IMG/VR virus record: IMGVR_UViG_3300000115_000069
Coordinates: 1-24,203 of that record
Direction: 5' to 3' (one strand)
Length of the DNA: 24,203 nucleotides
From: a virus
Position numbers and translations under genes: made by a program. How positions within the stretch are numbered: the stretch's first letter is position 1; every line of letters starts with the position of its first letter. Positions 1-7,012 of the stretch are shown piece by piece. The notes beneath the pieces were generated by a model. That model saw only the letters and a program-made list of their open reading frames with translations, made no database searches and was not told the DNA's origin.

Positions 1-2
1 CG

Positions 3-1487
3 GGCAACCCTTCGCCACCTTTGGGGTGGCAGCCTATGAGTGTATGTTATTCAACGGCTGCCGCCACGACAATTGAGCAAGCCAACAGAGTAACAAGTGA
101 ATATGCGGCCCCAATACCGTGCAGACCATCAGCCACTTCCTTCACCGATCCACAACCAACTGCCAGCGCGTCAGCACTATTTGATATTTCTACATACCAA
201 TATACGCGATATTGGGACGGCCTACGAAATTCTAGTGTTTATAGTTACACAATCTCGAACACTATTGGTTTCACATACTTTACACCATTGATCAGAAACG
301 AAACTCAGTCTAACTTTGGCAAAGAAATAATTACTAGAACTCATCAAATTCCCTCATATGTAGGTGATGTCTTTGTCGGGAATGTCAGCACCACAATGCG
401 GACAACCCAATATGGCTCAGTTCATACATATCTCAGACCAGTTGGGTCACCTAGTTGGCATGTGTGCTTATATGTGACTAATTTCGCAGGGGTTGGGCAA
501 ACCCAAACCGACTATGATGGTCAAACAGTAAATACTGATTCAGCTGGTGCTGGTGGGGCGACTGCCGAAAATGGTAGAACCAATTATATCTCGGGCTTTG
601 ATGCAAGCGTCGCAGTAGATGTTTTTGGCGCCCGCGCTGGGATGACCCTTCACGAACAAGTGTATCCCGATGGGTATGTTGGTTTTGGGTATATAGATAA
701 ACCAACTAACTTTTATGTAGGATATTCGTTTGACGGCTTTGAGGGGGAGGATTTCAGCGGTCATGCCTTTCTCAGTGCAGTCAAACGTATTGGAAAGTTT
801 AATCGGTCTAATAATTCGAGTTCTTACGAAGGATGGCAAAGTGGGGTGGCTGGCGGGAAACTTATAGTTACTGACACCAAGAATTACTGCATATGGCCTG
901 CACCTACGTCGGTGAGAACAGCAAAGCCCGTGATAAAATCAGACGTGATTGGTTTTACAACTGGCGGGTTTGATACCAGCACGGAGGTCGCCTTTACCTC
1001 AGCAACATATGAAACGAAAACCGAACTAGGGGGCGGGACAGTCACATCCAAAAAAGTAACATGGTCATTTAATGCAACATATAAAGTGTTTGGTAAAATA
1101 CCAGATACAGATAATTTTAGATCAATTCACAGTCCCGCTACTGTTCTTAATGGGACTCATGTTGATTCCCTTGATTTCACGGGGCTAAATGGTTACGGGT
1201 TTGTTGGATACGGTACATTTGGGGGGACTAACGCCAATATTGTGACAGATGGTACAATGGCCTTTGACGCAGGGGAATACTCGGTCAAGAGATACAGCGG
1301 AACTAGCTCAATTGGGGAGGGGAGCACCGTGTATAACGACTACCAAACAAGAGCATTCCCACAGGGTGAGCTTTGGATTGTAAGTTACAGGCCGCGCATA
1401 TATGTGGTTCCGCAAGGTGGTGGCTCATATGATGGTAAGTATCAGGTCAAAAGGATTGACACACCCGCCCCAGTAATACCATACTAG
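3..1487 (+). CDS. Unrecognised, probably virion structural protein (5' end outside the window)
   Basis: The reading frame is open from the first full codon at base 3 with no stop upstream, so the gene probably begins left of the window. If it starts inside, ATG at 36 is the only good candidate; TTG at 21 is unlikely. I do not recognise the family. The product is rich in Ser, Thr, Gly, Tyr and Asn, with alternating hydrophobic and polar residues and many Gly-Tyr turns. This suggests an all-beta protein such as a tail, fibre or decoration protein. No membrane segment or catalytic motif is visible. The stop is followed 10 bases later by the glycosyltransferase start, so the two may share a transcript. 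A beta-rich surface protein beside glycan genes would be a natural substrate for them, but that is inference. A short GC-rich inverted repeat (14-19 with 25-30) lies within the open frame. Confidence 0.6.
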   Translation, partial: GNPSPPLGWQPMSVCYSTAAATTIEQANRVTSEYAAPIPCRPSATSFTDPQPTASASALFDISTYQYTRYWDGLRNSSVYSYTISNTIGFTYFTPLIRNETQSNFGKEIITRTHQIPSYVGDVFVGNVSTTMRTTQYGSVHTYLRPVGSPSWHVCLYVTNFAGVGQTQTDYDGQTVNTDSAGAGGATAENGRTNYISGFDASVAVDVFGARAGMTLHEQVYPDGYVGFGYIDKPTNFYVGYSFDGFEGEDFSGHAFLSAVKRIGKFNRSNNSSSYEGWQSGVAGGKLIVTDTKNYCIWPAPTSVRTAKPVIKSDVIGFTTGGFDTSTEVAFTSATYETKTELGGGTVTSKKVTWSFNATYKVFGKIPDTDNFRSIHSPATVLNGTHVDSLDFTGLNGYGFVGYGTFGGTNANIVTDGTMAFDAGEYSVKRYSGTSSIGEGSTVYNDYQTRAFPQGELWIVSYRPRIYVVPQGGGSYDGKYQVKRIDTPAPVIPY

Positions 1488-1497
1488 GTCTGGATTT

Positions 1498-2586
1498 ATG
1501 ATCAAATTAGCAATATATACATGTGGCACAGAGGGATATACTTATGCTATGACAGCACAAGCAAGACGCATTCAGAGTTGCCTTGCTGCATGTGACAGAG
1601 CTCTAGAAGTTCTTGTAATTGTCGTTGGCGACGGTTCACAAGGAAACCACGACGCAATTACAGAATACAAAACGCTGTTACCAAACGCGTCAGTTGAGCT
1701 ACTGCACCACGACGGTTTAGAGGCTGGAGAAAAAAATTATGACAACGCTACTCAGCTACTGATTGCTCAACTCCGCACCATGGCCACGAGTCGTGCAATC
1801 TCTTGGGGAGCTGACTACTGCTTGAGCATGGACAGCGATGTCTTACCACCAAGTAATGCTCTCAGGTGTATGCTTGACATGCTGGAATTTGACAATGGTT
1901 ACTACGGGGTGGCCGCGTGCCCTTACCCATCGCAGGGAGGTGGGGCATTTTTATGTGGCCGAGGCACACCGCAAAGACCTATTTTACCCTGCTTTTATGA
2001 GGAAGAGAAAGACATCCCAGAGAAGTTAATGAAGGCGAGGGATAGTCTACAAAAGAGGTGTGACAACCACGCCGCAAAAGGCAAACAACCGCCACAAGAT
2101 CTAGTTGACAAGCTCCACAAATCGGAAAAAGACATTGAAGCATTGCCCCCCAAGAGCAATGTTTTCGACCTCAACGGAAAGAATTGGCGGCAACGCGGTT
2201 GGTTTGATAATGCATACCCAGCCATAGGCTTGGGATCCATCGTCCCATCTGATTGGTGTGGCTTTGGAATGACGCTGATGAATAAAGAGGCTTTGTCCCT
2301 GTGTGACTGGAGTGGTTATGATGGTTCTGGCACCGAAGACCTATACGTGACATGGCACAGATGGCACCCTCGAGGTATCAAAATAGCGGCCATACCACAC
2401 TGTCCGTGTGACCATGTAGTAAGAAACCGTGCAGACAAAAAGAAGCTGGTTCATATTGTTTCTGGTCATGAATTAGATGGGGAATGTGTGGGCCACTTAA
2501 GGCAAACTTCTCGACCGTGGTATTCGCATAACACTGGAGAACGATATAGCGAACAGAACGATGGGAATTTACACGCAGGGGAATAG
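1498..2586 (+). CDS. GT-A type glycosyltransferase
   Basis: Predicted to transfer a sugar from an activated nucleotide sugar. The 362-aa product starts with a beta strand (MIKLAIYTCG). It has a GT2-like 'VIVVGDGSQGN' segment near 40-50 and a clear DxD metal-binding motif, MDSDVLPP, with D112 and D114. DxD coordinates the divalent metal and donor diphosphate in GT-A enzymes. Further on, GSGTEDLYVTW (E280, D281) fits the acidic catalytic-base region, and a His/Cys cluster (H301, C302, C304, H306) may bind metal. A charged helical insertion lies at about 168-215. It is first of a three-gene cassette; its 3' end overlaps the nucleotidyltransferase by 26 bases. Acceptor and sugar cannot be read from the sequence. 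Modification of a virion or host-surface glycan is inferred from position between structural genes. Confidence 0.72.
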   Translation: MIKLAIYTCGTEGYTYAMTAQARRIQSCLAACDRALEVLVIVVGDGSQGNHDAITEYKTLLPNASVELLHHDGLEAGEKNYDNATQLLIAQLRTMATSRAISWGADYCLSMDSDVLPPSNALRCMLDMLEFDNGYYGVAACPYPSQGGGAFLCGRGTPQRPILPCFYEEEKDIPEKLMKARDSLQKRCDNHAAKGKQPPQDLVDKLHKSEKDIEALPPKSNVFDLNGKNWRQRGWFDNAYPAIGLGSIVPSDWCGFGMTLMNKEALSLCDWSGYDGSGTEDLYVTWHRWHPRGIKIAAIPHCPCDHVVRNRADKKKLVHIVSGHELDGECVGHLRQTSRPWYSHNTGERYSEQNDGNLHAGE

Positions 2587-3067
2587 CACCCCATTAGTGG
2601 GCTTTACGGCAGGAAACTTTGACTTGTTGCATTATGGCTACACTGTCACCTTTGAGGAGGCAAAGAGACACTGCGATCTTTTTATTGTGTTCCTACAGAA
2701 AGATCCATCCCAGACCAGAAACACCAAATATAGACCTGTCATCCCGTATTATGAGAGATACAAAACCCTCAAATCAATTCGCTATATTGATGAGGTTTAT
2801 TGCTATCAAACAGAGGAAGAGCTGTATGAGTTGATTGTGTTCTTCCAGTGCAATGTCCGTATCCTCGGCGAGGATTATATAGGAAAGGATTTCACGGGAA
2901 GCGACTTGCCAATCAAAACCATCTACACGACAAGGTCACATGGGTGGTCAACCACAAAACTCAAAAACAGAATCGCGGCTATGGTCTATTCACAGACCCC
3001 TGAGTTTGTTGAGTCAATTAACCCAGAAGAAGTCTTGGCGAGTAACTTTAAATGCATAGAAAAATGA
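2561..3067 (+). CDS. Cytidylyl/adenylyltransferase-like nucleotidyltransferase (TagD/RfaE2-type fold), altered HxGH motif
   Basis: The 168-aa product matches the CTP-transferase-like fold, which couples CTP or ATP to a phosphorylated small molecule such as glycerol-3-phosphate or a heptose phosphate. The first signature is GFTAGNFDLLHYGYT (residues 14-28), corresponding to GxFDxxHxGH. The second is RSHGWSTTKLKNR (125-137), matching the C-terminal nucleotide-binding RxxxxSTTxL/I motif. ILGEDYIGKDFTG (101-113) also looks typical of phage and bacterial members. The second histidine of HxGH is Tyr27 here, although His24 is kept. The start lies inside the glycosyltransferase gene and no ribosome binding site is visible, so coupled translation is likely. 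The next gene starts at the ATGA overlapping this stop. Substrate is unknown; activation of a sugar or polyol for the neighbouring transferase is inferred. Confidence 0.75.
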   Translation: MGIYTQGNSTPLVGFTAGNFDLLHYGYTVTFEEAKRHCDLFIVFLQKDPSQTRNTKYRPVIPYYERYKTLKSIRYIDEVYCYQTEEELYELIVFFQCNVRILGEDYIGKDFTGSDLPIKTIYTTRSHGWSTTKLKNRIAAMVYSQTPEFVESINPEEVLASNFKCIEK

Positions 3068-3837
3068 AGGATACAATTGTTTTGGGGAGAGGCTTTCTTG
3101 GTAATGAGTTTCATCGACAGGGTTACAGAGTATACAGTCGCGGAGAATTTACATGGCCGTGTGAATTGGACACGCTAGAAAGATACAATACAATTATCAA
3201 TTGTATTGGTATTGCAGACACACGAGGGTGTGAGCAACCCGATAACTGGCCTCGGGTTGGGTCAGTCAATACAACTCTTGTTGGCGCGTTGTCTGATTAC
3301 TGTCGGAAAAATGGCAAGAAGTTTGTCCACATCTCCACGGGCTGCGTTTATGATCAAAACAATATTCCACAAAACGAAGAATCATTTACCTCGTCACATT
3401 GCCGATACGTAGTAAGCAAGCTTGCCGCCGAGTATGCGTGCAGTCCCAAAGACCTGATCCTACGGCCACGCCTATATTTCAGCGACTTACCAGACAAGAA
3501 CAACCTTCTCAGCAAGCTGCCAAGATTCTCACACCATCTCAACGAAATCAACTCCTTCACAAGTACTGCAACAATAGTGGAAGCAACCACCGCGCTATTG
3601 AATGCTGACCAGCGTGGTGTCTTCAACGTGGCACAACGTGGTTATGGAACCGTGCAGCAAATAACCAACCACCTTGGACTAGACGCAAAGCCACCAATGA
3701 CAGGTGAGCAACTTCAACACAGTCAAGGCTTAGCACTGGTCAATAACATCCTAGACATCTCTAAACTAGATCAATTCTATAAACCTAGGGAGTTATTCCA
3801 CGAGATGGCAAGGTGCTGGCAAGACCTCAGCCCTTGA
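3064..3837 (+). CDS. Extended short-chain dehydrogenase/reductase (RmlD / NAD-dependent epimerase type)
   Basis: NAD(P)-dependent oxidoreductase, probably acting on a nucleotide-linked sugar. From ATG 3064 the product has 257 aa and opens with a Rossmann strand and GxGxxG motif, VLGRGFLGNEF (G8, G10, G13). It then has the HISTGCVYD strand (S91/T92) and the catalytic YxxxK, CRYVVSKLAAE (Y115, K119). This Ser/Thr-Tyr-Lys set and the length fit dTDP-4-dehydrorhamnose reductase and related epimerases. I chose 3064 over the in-frame ATG at 3052 because 3064 forms an ATGA overlap with the preceding stop. It is the last gene of the glycan cassette. The exact reaction (4-keto reduction, epimerisation or dehydration) cannot be settled by eye. 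Confidence 0.78.
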   Translation: MKDTIVLGRGFLGNEFHRQGYRVYSRGEFTWPCELDTLERYNTIINCIGIADTRGCEQPDNWPRVGSVNTTLVGALSDYCRKNGKKFVHISTGCVYDQNNIPQNEESFTSSHCRYVVSKLAAEYACSPKDLILRPRLYFSDLPDKNNLLSKLPRFSHHLNEINSFTSTATIVEATTALLNADQRGVFNVAQRGYGTVQQITNHLGLDAKPPMTGEQLQHSQGLALVNNILDISKLDQFYKPRELFHEMARCWQDLSP

Positions 3838-3862
3838 CCCTGATTCCTTAATCTGCTACCAT
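3834..3862 (+). promoter_or_regulatory. Putative sigma70-type promoter for the connector-like gene
   Basis: TTGACC (3834-3839), a 17-base spacer and TACCAT (3857-3862) resemble the -35 and -10 boxes. Only seven bases separate the -10 box from the ATG at 3870, so the predicted transcript would start at or next to the start codon. A TTAAT...ATTAA inverted repeat (about 3848-3865) overlaps the -10 box and could be an operator. The -35 box overlaps the end of the SDR gene. Confidence 0.45.
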
Positions 3863-3869
3863 TAATCCT

Positions 3870-4856
3870 ATGCCCGCCCTGACCTTATCAGCCATTAACC
3901 AGTCTCTAAATGACTACGTTCGCCCCGATTTTGACTTCCTTACCAGCCTTAATATGGTGCTGCCGAGGATCTATAGCATGGGCTACTGGCGTGATTTGGT
4001 GTATGAGGATACTGTGGTCACAGACCACCAATACTTCTCCCTCCCTGATGGCGCCGAGTCCCTGATGGCAGCGACCATTGATGACAACACCACGGCTGTC
4101 AGATCCCTGTGGCATGATTACAGGTTAACGGGTTCAGGATCCAGCTCAACGGGTAACGGGCCAGACCCTTTGTATGGTGTGGTTGATGACGGCTACGCCC
4201 CCTCAATCATTGACCTTAATCGTTCCAAGCAATACAAGATTTATGCACGTCCACTTAAGGAAGGTGCTACGCTCCCAGATTGTGGGAGAGTTATTGTCAG
4301 CTACCTCAACACCAATGGAGAACTCGGCGAAGAGATCTTCCAGCTAGATGAGTCTGTTGCCATGGTTGGTGCTAACTCAGATGCTACGCGGATCACGTCC
4401 ATCGTATTTGAGAGTGTGCCTTTCGACGTAAAGATAGTGGCTGTTAACACCGATGACGTGGGAACAGTGGACTTTGCTGTAGATTCAGGCGACTGGAGCA
4501 CGTCCATACTGACGTTAGCGCGGGGAGAGGGTAATCAAGTTGCCCGCTATCGCCGTCTCAGGCTCTCTAATCCGAGCAATGTGACTAAAAACGTGCGACT
4601 TTTGATGAAACGGAAGTTCATTCCTCTTCAATCGGCGCAGGACATTGTCTATCTTGGTAACCTCAATGCGATCAAACACGGTCTGCTCGGGTTCATTGCT
4701 GAGGACAATGCTGATGTTGAGCGTGCAAACTACCACTGGGGTGTGTGCCGTATCCTTCTTGAAGAGGAGATGGATGCTCACCGTGGGTCTGCTAAGCCCA
4801 CAGTGAAGTTCCAACCAGCAGGTTCAGGTTCTATGTCGGTACCAAACTTGATGTAG
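3870..4856 (+). CDS. Head-tail connector/neck-like structural protein
   Basis: The 328-aa product has a helical N-terminus (FLTSLNMVLPRIYSMGYW, about 23-40), a long beta-rich middle, and a helical C-terminus. The C-terminal pattern NLNAIKHGLLGFIAEDNADV followed by an alternating Ala/Leu/Glu helix resembles connector or neck ('tail tubular A', gp4-like adaptor) proteins of podoviruses and many marine phages. The assignment rests on this architecture, not a diagnostic motif. The leader is extremely short and has no ribosome binding site. It is the last gene of the left rightward block; its coding end overlaps the primase-helicase gene tail to tail over 4831-4856. An unrelated virion protein of similar layout cannot be excluded. 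Confidence 0.45.
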   Translation: MPALTLSAINQSLNDYVRPDFDFLTSLNMVLPRIYSMGYWRDLVYEDTVVTDHQYFSLPDGAESLMAATIDDNTTAVRSLWHDYRLTGSGSSSTGNGPDPLYGVVDDGYAPSIIDLNRSKQYKIYARPLKEGATLPDCGRVIVSYLNTNGELGEEIFQLDESVAMVGANSDATRITSIVFESVPFDVKIVAVNTDDVGTVDFAVDSGDWSTSILTLARGEGNQVARYRRLRLSNPSNVTKNVRLLMKRKFIPLQSAQDIVYLGNLNAIKHGLLGFIAEDNADVERANYHWGVCRILLEEEMDAHRGSAKPTVKFQPAGSGSMSVPNLM

Positions 4857-7008
4857 GAACTAACTGGCCCACTTTCTCGATATCGAATTTCTCTTCGAGA
4901 TTGATAACCCATATCTTTCCGCCACCATTCCCTTCTGACCTTACTGGTCTGACCTGTGTGTTGGACTTAGTGGTTTCCTCCATCGTGCAAATCCCTCTCC
5001 TTACGAACTCAGGATTGTTGCTGCGACCCACTGTGCGTCCATCATTAAAGGAAGTAGTTTGAATGAGGAACTCAGTGAGTGTGCCACGCCATTCGTGGCT
5101 TTCTGTATAGTGCCTAGCCTGCTTAGCAAACCAGTCAACTAGCTCAGCCACACTACTACGGCTTGAGTTGTCGTAGGCTGCATCAGCAATATTCTCATCA
5201 ATGAAACTGACGACGCCGAACCTAGCTGGCCCATCCATAATTTCCTCATGTGGTTGGTGGTCTAGTAACCATTTAGCGAAGTGTGGTAGCTCCCGCTCAA
5301 TGATGTCTTCCAGTATGTGATTTGCTGGGAAGTTACTGGTAGCGTCCTCGGAGATTTTCAGAGCCATGATCTTGTCACGGTTCGATGAATCCAAGGCTGG
5401 GATCACAGACAGGCTGTTGGCATCCTCATTGAGAGACATGATCACTCGACCCGTCCACGGCACTGACAGCTGGTCAGCATACTTCGCCATGTATTCCATA
5501 CGTGGGTTCGCTACCGCTCTCTTGATAAGCTCAGTGGCTTTAAGTTGATCCTGAAAGGACGCAGCTGATGTCGTATCATCGACAACCCATGCTGCAACAC
5601 GTGCAAGGTCTTTATTAAACTGGCTGATCCCACTGAGGTATTCACTAGCATCTGAGAAACCACCAACTAATGCGGCGATGACTTTGTTTGATAACAGAGA
5701 CTTACCCTTGTTGGTTGAGCCAACTAAGAGAAGAGCTTGCCCTTGAGTTAGCTGGTGATTGATCACAGCCCTGTAGAACCGCTGTAGCCAAGCGAAGAAG
5801 TATTCAACCGTGGGTCGGCACCCTACGCTGTCCGCGAACAGCTGGTGTAACCACTCATGGATGAAGGGCCACTTCGTAATGTCACCATCACCATCAGCGT
5901 GGACTGGTTTAAGACAAGCCGTGTTGAGAATACGATTCGAGTTGAACTCCACAATACGATCTGTTGAAAAGATAACAGGGGCAATTTCATTCACACGGTT
6001 AGTATTACTGATTGCTAAGATAGCCTCTTCTATCTCGGATGTGTTCTTACCCTTACGAGCTTTTGCCGAGAAACCAGCGTGCTTCAACTCAAGTGTCAGC
6101 TGCCGAGCATCAATCGAGACGGCTTGGCCGTAGCTCATCTTGTAATAACTCCTGCCATTATACCAGTAGTCATCAAGGAGTCCCCCAACTTTCTGCTGCT
6201 CAAAGTCCTTAACAAAGGTGCTGCCGAGGATCTCCTTCCAAGTCACGAAGGCTTTGCCAGCACGATCTGAGTAGCAGACTATACCATCCTCTACCACCTG
6301 ACAGCCATCCCTCTCGATACCATCGTTGATCCAAAAGAGTGGGCCCCGTTGTCCAATCTCAAAAGGGTTCGTCCAGCGGTTCGGGAATATCTCCTCGACC
6401 TTGGCTGCCACTACCTCAATAGGGATGACTACATCTCCTGATTGTGGGGCCTTGGTTGAGGCCGCTTTAATAGCAGCTGTCTGCGTAACTGACTTCGAGA
6501 GCTGTGGCCCAATAGCCTCCCAGCCCTCACCAATATCAAAGTATTGGCTGGACTTCATTGAAGTTGCATCAAACCCTGCATGGATCTTTGCCAACCCCAA
6601 TATAGAAGCCATCTGCTTCATGAAGGGTGGAAACAAAGAATCATCAGTTGGCACCACCGTTTCAAACTCCCACACTACACGCATGTAGCCACTGTAGGTT
6701 TTTGAGATCCATGTGGGCGGGTGTTCGTGTTTACCCAGCGTGTCTTTCACACTGCTCCACTCTACTGCGGCATCATAATCGCCTACCACACCATAGATCA
6801 GGCGGGGTGGGTTGTTAACACTGACCCTCTCACGTGGTGCATCACCTTCAACCGCATTAAAGAATACGTGTTGTGTTGATGGCTCAGCTGCCCACTTTCT
6901 GTGAGCTTGTTTTGATGTGTGTTTTGGTGTTGTGGATTTTATCTTTGATAAATCAGACGTGATAGTTACGTCGTCACTGCGTAGGTTTTCTATATAAAAA
7001 TACTTCAT
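4831..7008 (-). CDS. Primase-helicase (D5/SF3-like AAA+ helicase with putative AEP-like primase domain)
   Basis: The 725-aa product has the two-part layout of viral and phage primase-helicases. The C-terminal half carries a Walker A loop, VGSTNKGKSLL (G430-S437), Walker B AAWVVDDTT (D477/D478), and a sensor-1-like Asn in RVIMSLNEDA (N527), as in D5/SF3-type replicative helicases. The N-terminal part has GVVGDYDAAVEW (D77, D79), then SGYMRVVWEFE and HAGFDATS (H143, D147). These could be the DxD, second and third motifs of an archaeo-eukaryotic primase-like domain, but the second motif is degenerate. The predicted role is to unwind the fork and make primers for the polymerase four bases upstream in the same operon. 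No DnaB-type helicase or DnaG zinc finger is visible. The last 26 bases overlap the opposite-strand connector gene. Confidence 0.75.
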   Translation of the reverse strand: MKYFYIENLRSDDVTITSDLSKIKSTTPKHTSKQAHRKWAAEPSTQHVFFNAVEGDAPRERVSVNNPPRLIYGVVGDYDAAVEWSSVKDTLGKHEHPPTWISKTYSGYMRVVWEFETVVPTDDSLFPPFMKQMASILGLAKIHAGFDATSMKSSQYFDIGEGWEAIGPQLSKSVTQTAAIKAASTKAPQSGDVVIPIEVVAAKVEEIFPNRWTNPFEIGQRGPLFWINDGIERDGCQVVEDGIVCYSDRAGKAFVTWKEILGSTFVKDFEQQKVGGLLDDYWYNGRSYYKMSYGQAVSIDARQLTLELKHAGFSAKARKGKNTSEIEEAILAISNTNRVNEIAPVIFSTDRIVEFNSNRILNTACLKPVHADGDGDITKWPFIHEWLHQLFADSVGCRPTVEYFFAWLQRFYRAVINHQLTQGQALLLVGSTNKGKSLLSNKVIAALVGGFSDASEYLSGISQFNKDLARVAAWVVDDTTSAASFQDQLKATELIKRAVANPRMEYMAKYADQLSVPWTGRVIMSLNEDANSLSVIPALDSSNRDKIMALKISEDATSNFPANHILEDIIERELPHFAKWLLDHQPHEEIMDGPARFGVVSFIDENIADAAYDNSSRSSVAELVDWFAKQARHYTESHEWRGTLTEFLIQTTSFNDGRTVGRSNNPEFVRRGICTMEETTKSNTQVRPVRSEGNGGGKIWVINLEEKFDIEKVGQLVPTSSLVPT

Positions 7009-7012
7009 CTGC

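Noticed and set aside
14-30. GC-rich inverted repeat GCCACC...GGTGGC as a terminator or leader hairpin
   Set aside because: It is short, has no T-tract, and lies in a reading frame that is open to the left edge.
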